Part shown: in pieces, positions 9,012 to 17,393 of the stretch
Layout: every line of letters begins with the position of its first letter
Numbering within the stretch: the first letter of the stretch is position 1
DNA from: Chloroflexota bacterium
GTDB taxonomy: Bacteria; Chloroflexota; Anaerolineae; Anaerolineales; UBA4823
Direction: 5' to 3'
DNA: 64,000 nt
NCBI GenBank assembly: GCA_029782365.1
Contig: JAKOUW010000244.1
Coordinates: 184,965-248,964, forward strand
Made by a program: the position numbers and the translations under genes
The notes under the pieces: generated by a model
The model's database searches: none
The model's input: the letters and a program-made list of their open reading frames with translations, nothing else
Told to the model about the DNA's origin: nothing

Positions 9012-9946
9012 ATTTAATTAGAAAACAATTCCCTGATTTTGTCTGTCCTATTTGTGGAGGCAAGCTTATCCGGTCGAATCCAGAGGCGTTATTCTGCTCA
9101 CACGATCAACTGTTTTTTCATCGCGAGAATGGAATATGGAAGCTGATGGCTCCTCAACGATTAGAATATTACAAGAAATTTGTCCAAGATTATGAAAAAA
9201 TCCGCTTTGCGGAAGGTCGGGGGGCATCTGGCCAGCAGTATTTCGATGCTTTGCCCTATATTAAAGGAAATAACGACCTGGCCCGGCAGTGGCAAATCAG
9301 GTCGATAAGCCTCAGAAAATTCATATCTTCTATCCTTAAACCTTTCGAATCGCAGCATCCTAAGGGCGGTGTTATTTTGGATTTAGGTGCAGGGTGTTGT
9401 TGGTTTTCAAATATTTTAGCGAAACGGGGGCACCTAGTAGGGGCAGTTGACCTGTTGACGAATCAATTTGATGGTTTAGGCTGCCATCAATTCTTCTCTG
9501 GTGACTTCGTGCCTATTCAGGCTGAATTTGATCATTTGCCCCAGGCATCCCACTCGGTTGATATGGTGATCTATAATGCATCTTTTCATTATTCTGAAGA
9601 TTATTTCCAGACTCTAGAAGAGGCCTTGCGAATCTTGGTTCCAAATGGCTTGATTGTTATTATTGACTCGCCAATTTACTCAGATCCAGCCAGCGGCTCT
9701 CAAATGGTAATTGAGCGGACTAAAGAATACGTTCACAAGTATGGAGTGCCATCAAATTCACTGGCGAGCGAAAATTATCTTACCTATAATGGCCTGGAAA
9801 CAATCGCGAAAAAGCTCAAACTAACTCTAAATTATTGCACACCTTTTTACGGCCTGGCTTGGGAAATAAAGCCCTGGAGAGCAAAGGCTCTGGGCCAACG
9901 TGAGCCAGCCAGGTTTCATATAATTACCCTTTCCAGGCGGTTTTAG
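9008..9946 (+). CDS. Methyltransferase with N-terminal zinc-ribbon/Trm112-like segment
   Basis: 312 residues. The first ~45 residues hold a CPICGG pair and a further FCSHDQLFFH segment, resembling the small Trm112-like zinc-binding module found before many bacterial methyltransferases. The catalytic part carries ILDLGAGCCWFSNILAKRG (motif I), GAVDLL, and a Methyltransf_11-type VDMVIYNASFHYSEDYFQTLEEALRIL pattern. The ATG overlaps the previous stop by 4 bases; this is the last gene of the plus-strand operon. The following 150 bases lead to rnc. Substrate unknown. Confidence 0.82.
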   Translation: MNLIRKQFPDFVCPICGGKLIRSNPEALFCSHDQLFFHRENGIWKLMAPQRLEYYKKFVQDYEKIRFAEGRGASGQQYFDALPYIKGNNDLARQWQIRSISLRKFISSILKPFESQHPKGGVILDLGAGCCWFSNILAKRGHLVGAVDLLTNQFDGLGCHQFFSGDFVPIQAEFDHLPQASHSVDMVIYNASFHYSEDYFQTLEEALRILVPNGLIVIIDSPIYSDPASGSQMVIERTKEYVHKYGVPSNSLASENYLTYNGLETIAKKLKLTLNYCTPFYGLAWEIKPWRAKALGQREPARFHIITLSRRF

Positions 9947-10043
9947 CGGTTCTTAGCCGAACTTATCCAATGATAAGTGGGCACGGCGAGAGCATAAACG
10001 TAGTAAAATATCTTAAATTTTTCGAAGCAGAATTATTGGAACG

Positions 10044-10078
10044 CGAGCCGTTCTATACAGGACGGCTCGGGCTCCGAG
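10044..10078 (+). promoter_or_regulatory. Two mutually exclusive hairpins in the rnc leader
   Basis: CGAGCCGT (10044-10051) pairs perfectly with ACGGCTCG (10062-10069) around a 10-base loop. CTCGG (10066-10070) can instead pair with CCGAG (10074-10078) around a 3-base loop. The arms share 10066-10069, so only one can form. The structure ends just before the strong ribosome site AAGGAGGT at 10085-10092. Seen directly; a regulatory role is inference. Confidence 0.45.
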
Positions 10079-10096
10079 AGTTCTAAGGAGGTTAGA

Positions 10097-10819
10097 TTGA
10101 GCGACTCTCAAGAGACGGTGCAGCCTGATGAGATTCAGGAGTTTTCTATTCGTCACCATTTTCAATTTAAGAACCTCTATTTGCTGCGTTGTGCGATGAC
10201 CCATCGTTCTTACTTAAATGAAAATCCGGGTGTTCTTGATGATAACGAGCGCTTAGAGTTCTTGGGCGATGCAATCCTCGATTTCCTAGTAGCTTCATGG
10301 TTATATAATCACTATCCGTATTTGAGCGAAGGACAAATGACCCGCTACCGAGCAGCGTTGGTAGGCAATGAGCAACTGGCAATTTTTGCTCGTGCAACAG
10401 GGATTGGTCCACTTCTACGCATGGGAAAAGGAGAGATTGAGGGGGGTGGAAGGGACCGCCAGGCAATCCTGGGTTCTGCCTTCGAAGCGTTAATTGGTGC
10501 TCTTTACCAGGATCGCGGAATTGAAGCTGTACAAAAGTTTGTCCAACCATACCTGGAAGCGGTGTTAGATGAATTGATCAGCGATGGCCGAGATGTCGAT
10601 GCAAAAAGTATGCTTCAAGAATGGGCTCAATCACACAAGTTCGGCGCACCAATATATAAAATGATTGATTCCCAAGGCCCCGACCATGCAAAAGTATTCA
10701 CCGTGGAGGTTGAAATTTCGGGCAAGGTATTTGGACGAGGCAGCGGACGGAGCAAGCAGCAAGCAGCCAAGGCAGCAGCAAAAACGGCTTTACTTAGAAT
10801 TGAAGAAGAGATTGATTGA
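10097..10819 (+). CDS. rnc: Ribonuclease III
   Basis: A 240-residue double-strand-specific endoribonuclease of usual bacterial length. The signature NERLEFLGDAILDFLVA is at about 50-66, with the catalytic acidic residues in ERLEFLGD and in GSAFEALIGALYQDRG. A double-stranded-RNA-binding domain occupies the last ~75 residues, ending GRGSGRSKQQAAKAAAKTAL. Start is TTG 10097, four bases after AAGGAGGT. It processes rRNA and structured mRNAs. It abuts smc with no intervening base, the common rnc-smc arrangement. Confidence 0.96.
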   Translation: MSDSQETVQPDEIQEFSIRHHFQFKNLYLLRCAMTHRSYLNENPGVLDDNERLEFLGDAILDFLVASWLYNHYPYLSEGQMTRYRAALVGNEQLAIFARATGIGPLLRMGKGEIEGGGRDRQAILGSAFEALIGALYQDRGIEAVQKFVQPYLEAVLDELISDGRDVDAKSMLQEWAQSHKFGAPIYKMIDSQGPDHAKVFTVEVEISGKVFGRGSGRSKQQAAKAAAKTALLRIEEEID

Positions 10820-13800
10820 ATGCAAATCCGTTTAAAATCGCTTGAACTAATTGGATTTAAGACTTTTGCCTCTAGGGCTGAATTCGCGTTTGCTGGAGCT
10901 ATTACAGCAATTGTTGGTCCAAACGGCTCAGGCAAGTCTAACATAGCCGATGCAATTCGCTGGGTACTAGGAGAACAATCATTCGGGCTGCTGCGCGCCA
11001 AAAAGACTGAAGATATGATTTTTGCCGGCTCTGAACAACGATCGCGGGCTGGCATGGCCCAAGCAACAATTTCATTCGACAACAGCGATGGTTGGTTGCC
11101 GATTGATTTTTCAGAAGTTGCAATTACTCGCCGAGCATACCGTGATGGTCAAAATGAGTATTTTATCAATGCGCAAAAAGTCAGACTGAAAGATGTGTCA
11201 GAACTTTTGGCGCAGTCAGGCCTTTCGGAGAGAACTTACACAATAATTGGGCAGGGTCTGGTAGATGCAACCTTATCGCTTAAGCCGGAAGAAAGAAGAA
11301 GACTTTTCGAAGAAGCGGCCGGGATTGGTTTATACCGTGTGCGGCGCGAAGAGGCTTTGAAGCGTCTTGATGGAACCAAAAGAAACCTGGAACGAGTCGA
11401 AGATATCCTGGCTGAGCTGCAACCGCGTTTGCGCAGTCTCGAAAAACAAGCCAAGCGTTTTATCGAATATGAACAGGTAAAAGCTGATTTAAATGTCTTG
11501 CTCCGTGATTGGTATGGGTACCATTGGCATCGCGCTCAGCGAGATCTGATTGACGCGCAAGATGCTGCCCTGAAACAAGAAGCCAACCTGGAAAAAGCGC
11601 GCAAGACTCAAACCGAGATGGATCATCAAGTCTCTAATTTGAGGAGCCGAATTTATTCTCAACGGGAAGTAGTCAATTCACTGCATTTGCAGATGGCGGA
11701 AAAACATAAGGAAAGCGAGCGTAACAGTAGAGATCTCATTATTTTAGATGAGCGCATCCAAACATTGCAGATTCAGCAACAAGCAACCCAAGATGAAGCG
11801 AACCGTTTGGTGGAGGAAGAACAATTATCGCGCGAGCGCCTAGCTTCTGTTCATCGTGAATTCAGCCAAATTCAATTGGATAAGGAAGATGCCAGGCAGC
11901 ACCTTCAAAATGCCCGATCGCGCTTGCAAGAGAAGATTGCAGAAAAGAACAAGGCAGAGAGAGCCTTAACAGAGGCCAGGCAAAATCAAGCGTCATTATC
12001 GAGCCGTCAGGCTCAACTGAGTGCCCGCATCGCTGAGCGTATACTACAAAATGATCGGCAGCAAAAATTGGTTCAAGAGACAGAAAAGATTGTCCAACAA
12101 AATCAAAAAGAGGCGGCAGTAGTTGAACAACGCCTTACCAACAGCCAAAAGAGGCTTCAAGAAGCAGAAGCAAGCCTCCGATCAGCGGTTTCCGCTCTCC
12201 AGGCCCACCAATCCCAAAAAAGCTTGTTAGAAGCTGAACTAAAAAAAGTGAGCGATGAACGAGCAAATATAAACACCAGCCTGGCTCGCTTGAAGGCTCA
12301 ATTGGATGTTCTCGACCAGGCAGAAAGGAACCTGGTAGGATACACAGCCGGAACACGTCTTTTGCTCCAGGCTGTTCAACAATCTCGCATATCTGGTGGT
12401 ATCGGTGCTCTTAACACTTTATTGGTTTTTCCATCTGAATTTGAGGCGGCATTCGCAGCGGTTTTGGGTGAATATGTAGATTCCATGGTTGTGGCGGATC
12501 AACAAGGTTTGGGGGATGCGTTGTCACTCTTGAAAGGCCAATCCGCTCGCGGCGTCATTTTGCCATTGGCGTTGATCAGCAACGAGGTGACCGAATTACC
12601 ACGAGATTGGGAAAATGGAATTGACGGAGTCATTGGGGTTGCCAGTCGGTTTATTCGCTCTGAAATTGGTTTACAACCGGTTCTTTCCCTGCTGCTTGGA
12701 AATGTGATTATTACCAAAGACAGCATGAGCGCTCAAAATACGATAACTCGCTTGAAGCAATTTGGTGGGCAATGGAAAGCAGTCTCGTTACAAGGAGAAG
12801 TTTTTTACTCAACCGGCCAGGTGATCGCAGGTTTGGATAGTAAACCAGGAACTCTCAGCCGCAGCCGGGAGCGTAGGGAAATCAAGGCGAAGTATGACGA
12901 AATAAATAGCCAAAACCAGGAAATCGAAGTCCGTTATAAAGACATAACGATAAAAATCAACTCTTTACTAGCTCAAGAAAACGGATTGCGCAAGAATTAT
13001 CAGCAGGCCTCAGAATTAGAACGGTTAGCAGTAACAACCAAAAACCAGGATGAGCTGTCAGTGGAAAAAGCCAAACGGTCCATGCAGTGGAATATCGACC
13101 AACTGGTCAGAATTAAAGAAGAAATTCAAAAAGCCGGATATGAAACTGTTAAAATGCAAGCTGAGTTGGCTCAAGTCGAAATCGATTTGACTAAGGCAAG
13201 AGAATTGGTTCGGCAAAGTGCGAATTCAGTTGCCATGCTTGGTATAGAAGATCTCCAAAACCAGGTAAATCATTGGAGCACACGTGTTGCCGTAGCACAG
13301 CAAGCAGCCGATGATATACAAAAACGACTTACTGAACGCCAAACTTCACTGGAAAGGCTTTTATTCTCCCAAAAACAATTGATCCAAAAGCTTAGTGAAA
13401 TTTCTGGTCAAATTAAAACTAATTTATCTGCAAAAGAAGCCGCCGACAAAACTGAAAAAGATATTGCCAAGGAAATCGAGAACCTGGTTGAAATTGTACA
13501 TCCGGCAGAAGAATCACTGGAGAATCTAGAAGCCACGCAGACTGAGCAGTTGAATATTGATTCGGAGAGCCGCCAGGCGCTATCTCTTGCTGAGCACCAT
13601 CACGCCCAGGCGAAGATTCTCTACGTGCGCCGACAAGAAGCGCTTGAAGGTCTGCGAAAACGAGTGGAAGATGATTTTGGTTTAGTCGCGTTTAAATACG
13701 CCGAGACAGTGTCTGGTCCCACACCGCTGCCTTTGGATGGGATGGTGGAACAATTACCTGCAATTATTGAGATTCCCAGTGACCTGGAAGAGAATATTAA

Positions 13801-14440
13801 GCGCTACCGTGCACAACTAAGAAGAATAGGGCCGATTAACCCGGAAGCGCAAGCGGAATATGTCCAGGTAAAGGAGCGATTTGAATTTCTTACTTCGCAA
13901 GTATCTGATTTAAAACAGGCTGAAATGAACTTGCATGAAGTTATATTGGAGTTGGACAGCCTGATGGTGAGAGAATTTCGTAAGACTTTTGACCAGGTTG
14001 CAAAAGAATTTCGGGTAACTTTTTCTCGGTTGTTCGATGGTGGGAACGCACGCCTGGTTCTTACCACACCAGATAATCTAACAGAAACCGGAATTGATAT
14101 CGAAGTCAGGCTACCCGGAAAAAGAGAACAAGTGCTGGCTTTATTATCCGGTGGTGAGCGCAGCTTAACAGCGGCAGCTCTGGTTTTTGCGTTGTTAAAA
14201 GTATCTCCAACGCCTTTTTGCCTGCTGGATGAAGTTGATGCAATGTTAGATGAGGCGAATGTTGGTCGTTTTCGGGATTTGTTGAGTGAACTAAGCCAGA
14301 TTACGCAGTTTGTGGTGGTGACCCATAACCGCAATACCGTCCAGGCGGCCGATGTGATCTACGGTGTTACGATGGGTAATGACTCGGCCAGCCAGGTGAT
14401 TAGTTTGAAATTAGATGAGGTAAGTAAAGTTTTTGAATAA
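10820..14440 (+). CDS. smc: Chromosome segregation protein SMC
   Basis: A 1206-residue condensin ATPase, the usual SMC length. Walker A GPNGSGKS is at 33-40, and the N-terminal head continues to ~170. Long coiled coils flank the hinge at about 505-650 (GIGALNTLLVFPSEFEAAF). The C-terminal head has the ABC signature LSGGERSL near 1109 and Walker B FCLLDEVDAM near 1133. SMC dimers with ScpA and ScpB compact and segregate chromosomes. ScpB is encoded at 37.7 kb in this window; ScpA was not seen. Transcription ends at the strong hairpin just downstream. Confidence 0.97.
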   Translation: MQIRLKSLELIGFKTFASRAEFAFAGAITAIVGPNGSGKSNIADAIRWVLGEQSFGLLRAKKTEDMIFAGSEQRSRAGMAQATISFDNSDGWLPIDFSEVAITRRAYRDGQNEYFINAQKVRLKDVSELLAQSGLSERTYTIIGQGLVDATLSLKPEERRRLFEEAAGIGLYRVRREEALKRLDGTKRNLERVEDILAELQPRLRSLEKQAKRFIEYEQVKADLNVLLRDWYGYHWHRAQRDLIDAQDAALKQEANLEKARKTQTEMDHQVSNLRSRIYSQREVVNSLHLQMAEKHKESERNSRDLIILDERIQTLQIQQQATQDEANRLVEEEQLSRERLASVHREFSQIQLDKEDARQHLQNARSRLQEKIAEKNKAERALTEARQNQASLSSRQAQLSARIAERILQNDRQQKLVQETEKIVQQNQKEAAVVEQRLTNSQKRLQEAEASLRSAVSALQAHQSQKSLLEAELKKVSDERANINTSLARLKAQLDVLDQAERNLVGYTAGTRLLLQAVQQSRISGGIGALNTLLVFPSEFEAAFAAVLGEYVDSMVVADQQGLGDALSLLKGQSARGVILPLALISNEVTELPRDWENGIDGVIGVASRFIRSEIGLQPVLSLLLGNVIITKDSMSAQNTITRLKQFGGQWKAVSLQGEVFYSTGQVIAGLDSKPGTLSRSRERREIKAKYDEINSQNQEIEVRYKDITIKINSLLAQENGLRKNYQQASELERLAVTTKNQDELSVEKAKRSMQWNIDQLVRIKEEIQKAGYETVKMQAELAQVEIDLTKARELVRQSANSVAMLGIEDLQNQVNHWSTRVAVAQQAADDIQKRLTERQTSLERLLFSQKQLIQKLSEISGQIKTNLSAKEAADKTEKDIAKEIENLVEIVHPAEESLENLEATQTEQLNIDSESRQALSLAEHHHAQAKILYVRRQEALEGLRKRVEDDFGLVAFKYAETVSGPTPLPLDGMVEQLPAIIEIPSDLEENIKRYRAQLRRIGPINPEAQAEYVQVKERFEFLTSQVSDLKQAEMNLHEVILELDSLMVREFRKTFDQVAKEFRVTFSRLFDGGNARLVLTTPDNLTETGIDIEVRLPGKREQVLALLSGGERSLTAAALVFALLKVSPTPFCLLDEVDAMLDEANVGRFRDLLSELSQITQFVVVTHNRNTVQAADVIYGVTMGNDSASQVISLKLDEVSKVFE

Positions 14441-14442
14441 AC

Positions 14443-14475
14443 AGAGGCTGTCCATATTCCTTGTGGACAGCCTCT
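14443..14475. terminator. Bidirectional terminator between smc and the parvulin gene
   Basis: A 12-bp perfect stem, AGAGGCTGTCCA (14443-14454) with TGGACAGCCTCT (14464-14475), and a 9-base loop between two convergent genes. T-tracts on either side are weak, so it may only partly act as a classical intrinsic terminator. Confidence 0.7.
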
Positions 14476-14486
14476 TGAGAGCGTTA

Positions 14487-15767
14487 TTAGTTTGATGGCA
14501 ACGCCGGCTCTGTGGGAACATTCACAGACCAGCTATCGTCAATTTTAACAGTCGCCGCCTGGCGTTGGCTGTCAATCCATTCCTGAAATTTGGTGCTTTT
14601 GAGAGTTGCAAAATCACTATCCGAGAGTGGGCGATTTTCGTGTCCCAACACCTGGATGATATGATAACCATATTGGCTTTTGACGGGTTGGCTTATCTCG
14701 CCTATCTGTAAAGAAAAGGCGACATTTTCAAACTCGGCAACCATTTTTCCTTTTCCGAACCAGCCCAGATCTCCTCCTTTGACGGCAGAGCCTGTATCCG
14801 TGGACAATTCTTTGGCCAATTTGCCGAAATCTTCACCTGCTTTGAGTCGATCGTAGATTTGTTTGGCTAAGGCTTCATCAGCCACCAGGATATGCCTGGC
14901 CCAAACCTGCTCTTCGGTTTGCGAGAGCTTGAGTTCGGCTAGAATTGCATCCTGAACTTTTTGACGGTATAGATTACTTTCCAAGATCCTTCGAAGCGAG
15001 GCTTCGGATACATTGGCATTTGATTTGAGCGATTTTACAAAATCATCATAATTTTTCTTATAAGCTGCTTCCGTATATGGCGTCGGCGATGGCAAAGGGG
15101 TTGGAGTAATCGTAATGACTGCTGTTGGAGCAATGGTTGGTGTAGCGGTGGGAATTGCCGTTGGAACAGTGGTAGTAGGAGTGGGAGTTGGCGGTACCAG
15201 GGTCATCTGTAATGGGCTAAGAGTTGATGTTGGTATGACATTCGAAGTCGGTGCAGGTGTGGGAGTGCCGTTCTTGTAATACCCAAATTGTTCCTGGATG
15301 TAGTTGTCCAATTCTTGAGAAGTTACCACAATATTTCGGCGTTTGGCTTCCTGACGAATCAAGAAATCTGAAATGATGTTATTTAAGACTGTTTGACCGA
15401 GCGTGGTCGAATCCAGTTCGGAGGTTATTTGAGTCAGTTGGTTTGTGAAATATTGTTGGGTGTTGGCGTCACTACCAAACAAAGAGGCCATTTGTTTTAC
15501 TTGCTGGTATTGATTGATCAAATTATAACGAGCATAGCGAGCGTCTTCTTGAAAACGCGTCAAACTGGCTTTATCGGAATTGACTGTTACGATTGTCGCA
15601 TTTGGTTTTAGTACAGCTTCATTGAGAATACCATAGCCCAAAATACCCACCACTAAAATGATGGTGATGATCGTGCCGATAATAATCCATTGGGTTTGGA
15701 TGCGTTCTTTTTCTAACCTAGCCTGATGCTTCTTGGTTATCGTTGGATTTCTTGTTGATCTGGTCAT
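14487..15767 (-). CDS. Membrane-anchored parvulin peptidyl-prolyl isomerase (SurA/PrsA-like)
   Basis: 426 residues. One membrane anchor is at about 28-50 after a basic cytoplasmic start; a SurA_N-like helical region follows to ~190. Next comes a Thr/Pro/Ala-rich linker at about 190-250 (TPTPTTTVPTAIPTATPT). A rotamase domain at ~285-400 carries ARHILV, AKELSTDTGSAVKGGDLGWFG and SQYGYHIIQV, all family hallmarks. It should act outside the membrane as a foldase/chaperone for secreted proteins. The linker unusually interrupts the chaperone part; similar Thr-Pro linkers occur in two other envelope proteins here. The hairpin at 15795-15837 separates it from rpsR. Confidence 0.88.
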   Translation of the reverse strand: MTRSTRNPTITKKHQARLEKERIQTQWIIIGTIITIILVVGILGYGILNEAVLKPNATIVTVNSDKASLTRFQEDARYARYNLINQYQQVKQMASLFGSDANTQQYFTNQLTQITSELDSTTLGQTVLNNIISDFLIRQEAKRRNIVVTSQELDNYIQEQFGYYKNGTPTPAPTSNVIPTSTLSPLQMTLVPPTPTPTTTVPTAIPTATPTIAPTAVITITPTPLPSPTPYTEAAYKKNYDDFVKSLKSNANVSEASLRRILESNLYRQKVQDAILAELKLSQTEEQVWARHILVADEALAKQIYDRLKAGEDFGKLAKELSTDTGSAVKGGDLGWFGKGKMVAEFENVAFSLQIGEISQPVKSQYGYHIIQVLGHENRPLSDSDFATLKSTKFQEWIDSQRQAATVKIDDSWSVNVPTEPALPSN

Positions 15768-15794
15768 GAGTTGCCTCGTGTTTTACATAAATGA

Positions 15795-15837
15795 CGGGGC
15801 ATAGGAATCTAGCCAATATTGGCTCTCCTATGCCCCG
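15795..15837 (-). terminator. Hairpin with nested palindrome after rpsR
   Basis: A 12-bp perfect stem (15795-15806 with 15826-15837). Its 19-base loop contains a second perfect 14-base palindrome at 15811-15824 (AGCCAATATTGGCT). It lies between rpsR and the parvulin gene on the minus strand and probably ends the rpsF-ssb-rpsR transcript. The following minus-strand bases are only moderately T-rich. Confidence 0.6.
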
Positions 15838-15859
15838 CCTCTAAAATTGAGAAATTTAA

Positions 15860-16162
15860 CTACCGCAAAATTTCGCCGGTATAAGTTAAAAGGGCAAGAT
15901 GGCGGGCTCGTTTGACTGCCACGGCTATCTCACGTTGATGCTTGGCGCATGCGCCAGTCTGGCGGCGTGGGCGGATCTTACCATCATCCTGGATATAGCG
16001 GCGAAGAAGATCGACATTCTTGAAATCGATCTTTGTGCTATGGTCAGTACAGAATTGGCAGACACGCGGCGCTGAGAAGAAACGGCGTCCGCCTTCTCCA
16101 CGTTCTGAATGTTCACCGCGATCGTCGCGATCGCTGCGATCGGAATAATCTCTATCACTCAC
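15860..16162 (-). CDS. rpsR: Small ribosomal subunit protein bS18 (zinc-type)
   Basis: 100 residues. The core VDLLRRYIQDDGKIRPRRQTG and VKRARHLALLTYTGEI is the conserved bS18 sequence that binds bS6 and 16S rRNA in the platform. It keeps cysteines (CQFC, and CAKH further on) of the zinc-binding C+ type. The first ~26 residues are an Asp/Arg-rich extension (DRSDRDDRGEHSERGEGG), making it longer than usual. It is the last gene of rpsF-ssb-rpsR. Confidence 0.97.
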   Translation of the reverse strand: MSDRDYSDRSDRDDRGEHSERGEGGRRFFSAPRVCQFCTDHSTKIDFKNVDLLRRYIQDDGKIRPRRQTGACAKHQREIAVAVKRARHLALLTYTGEILR

Positions 16163-16213
16163 AGATAATTCTCCTTTGTGTCCAACTGCGACACACGAAA
16201 CTCTCAGGGAAAA

Positions 16214-16603
16214 TCAAAATGGGAACTCTTCATCTTCTGGGATGGATTCACCCGAAGACTCATCTGAGTCGCGGCGTTCACTCAGCATGATCATTTCATT
16301 GGCGACGATTTCAACAGAGGTATGTTTTACGCCTTCATTGTCATCCCAATGACGAGTCTGCAGCCGGCCCTCGATGTAAACCAATTGGCCTTTTGTCAGG
16401 TATTGCTTGCAGATCTCAGCCAGATTACCCCAGGCAACGATGTTAAACCATTCTGTTTCGATGCGCCGTTCACCTTCTGAAGTTGTCCAGTTGCGGCTTG
16501 TCGCCACGGAAAACGTTGTCACAGGCTTACCGGAAGGTGTATAGCGCATTTCAGGGTCGCGTCCCAGCCTTCCAATGATCAAAACTTTGTTAAGCCCTCT
16601 CAT
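16214..16603 (-). CDS. ssb: Single-stranded DNA-binding protein
   Basis: 129 residues with the OB-fold start GLNKVLIIGRLGRDPEMRYT, then WFNIVAWGNLAEICKQYL and GQLVYIEGRLQTRHW. The acidic tail ends in DEEFPF, the peptide that recruits replication and repair partners. It is shorter than E. coli SSB because the disordered linker is only ~20 residues. It lies between rpsF and rpsR, the classic arrangement, with a GGAG site before the ATG. Confidence 0.97.
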   Translation of the reverse strand: MRGLNKVLIIGRLGRDPEMRYTPSGKPVTTFSVATSRNWTTSEGERRIETEWFNIVAWGNLAEICKQYLTKGQLVYIEGRLQTRHWDDNEGVKHTSVEIVANEMIMLSERRDSDESSGESIPEDEEFPF

Positions 16604-16622
16604 AAATTCTCCTTTTCAGGAT

Positions 16623-16904
16623 TTATGCGGTAGTTAGAAGGAACCGTAGAACGGGCTCCAGGAAACGCAGATTGCGTTCTAAATTAGCGCAAAAATTAGG
16701 CGCCAGATTGGCTTTCAGCAAGACATACTGGCCCTCTTTTTGCTTGCGAATGGAATAAGCGAGTTTTCGCTTGCCCCAAAAATCGGTTTTCGCAATCGAG
16801 CCGCCAGAATCGGTGATCCATGATTTTACTTTATTTAACACATCATTGAGCGCCGTCTCATCCAGGTCGGGCTGGATAACTAAGATCAGTTCATAATCGC
16901 GCAT
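16623..16904 (-). CDS. rpsF: Small ribosomal subunit protein bS6
   Basis: 93 residues of usual length, starting MRDYELILVIQPDLDE, with FWGKRKLAYSIRKQKEGQYVL in the middle, the conserved bS6 region that contacts bS18 and 16S rRNA. First gene of rpsF-ssb-rpsR. AGGAGG lies just before the ATG (16912-16918 region on the minus strand). A structured leader and a good promoter precede it. Confidence 0.97.
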   Translation of the reverse strand: MRDYELILVIQPDLDETALNDVLNKVKSWITDSGGSIAKTDFWGKRKLAYSIRKQKEGQYVLLKANLAPNFCANLERNLRFLEPVLRFLLTTA

Positions 16905-16945
16905 AAGGAATGCCTCCTTTCCTCGGGATTGCTCCTGGACTCAGT

Positions 16946-16994
16946 CTGGCGACCAGCCAGGGGCGGAAAGATATGGCCTCAACGGATCGAGGCC
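16946..16994 (-). promoter_or_regulatory. Structured 5' leader of rpsF, possible bS6:bS18 autoregulatory site
   Basis: In the transcript, GGCCTC and GAGGCC (16975-16980 with 16989-16994) form a 6-bp hairpin whose loop reads GATCCGTT. A second hairpin pairs CTGGC and GCCAG (16946-16950 with 16956-16960). Many rpsF operons carry a leader bound by the bS6:bS18 complex with an essential CCG. The CCG in this loop fits that loosely; a covariance-model match was not tested. Confidence 0.35.
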
Positions 16995-17009
16995 AACACA
17001 ACGGGTCGA

Positions 17010-17037
17010 ATTATACCAAAGAATAGGAACGGCGCAA
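17010..17037 (-). promoter_or_regulatory. Promoter of rpsF-ssb-rpsR
   Basis: On the minus strand: TTGCGC (17032-17037), a 16-base spacer and a consensus TATAAT (17010-17015). It sits directly after the stop of the SufT-like gene, giving a leader of about 100 bases. Confidence 0.7.
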
Positions 17038-17042
17038 GTGTT

Positions 17043-17393
17043 TTAGAAAAATCCCCAGGCTGCTCCAGCCCCTTCTTCCATAAAAGAAGGATCCCAGGGC
17101 TCCATGCTCATCTCAATGGTGGTAGGCAGCTTTATTACTTCCTCAACTCTTTGCCGAGTCATTTCAAGCAATGCGGGCGCATACGGGCAAAATGGCGTAG
17201 TCATCATCATGGAAATTTCAGCTGAATCTTTGGAAATCACCACTTCTTGAACCAAACCGAGCTCGATGACATTCAAGCCAATCTCAGGATCCATGACTTT
17301 TCGCAAATTTTCTTTTAACGGCTCAATAATATCTGGGTGGGATTGTTGAATGGCCCAAATAATTTCCCGCCTATCAAATTTTTGTCCGTTCAT
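17043..17393 (-). CDS. MIP18/DUF59 family iron-sulfur assembly protein (SufT-like)
   Basis: 116 residues of the DUF59 family, implicated in Fe-S cluster maturation in bacteria and eukaryotes. Seen: LRKVMDPEIGLNVIELGLV and the conserved TTPFCPYAPALLEMTR with its active cysteine, then the WDPSF ending. The short tail EEGAGAAWGFF is extra. Its start overlaps the stop of the SufR-like gene by 4 bases, so the two are co-translated, and the suf operon lies 2 kb away. This context supports a SufT-type role. Confidence 0.85.
   Translation of the reverse strand: MNGQKFDRREIIWAIQQSHPDIIEPLKENLRKVMDPEIGLNVIELGLVQEVVISKDSAEISMMMTTPFCPYAPALLEMTRQRVEEVIKLPTTIEMSMEPWDPSFMEEGAGAAWGFF

Noticed and set aside
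13804..14334. Antisense open frame of 176 codons inside smc
   Set aside because: A shadow of the conserved SMC C-terminal head; no start signal and no protein-like features.
15060..15250. Repetitive DNA resembling a short tandem or CRISPR-like repeat
   Set aside because: It encodes the Thr/Pro/Ala linker of the parvulin protein; units are irregular and there are no spacers.
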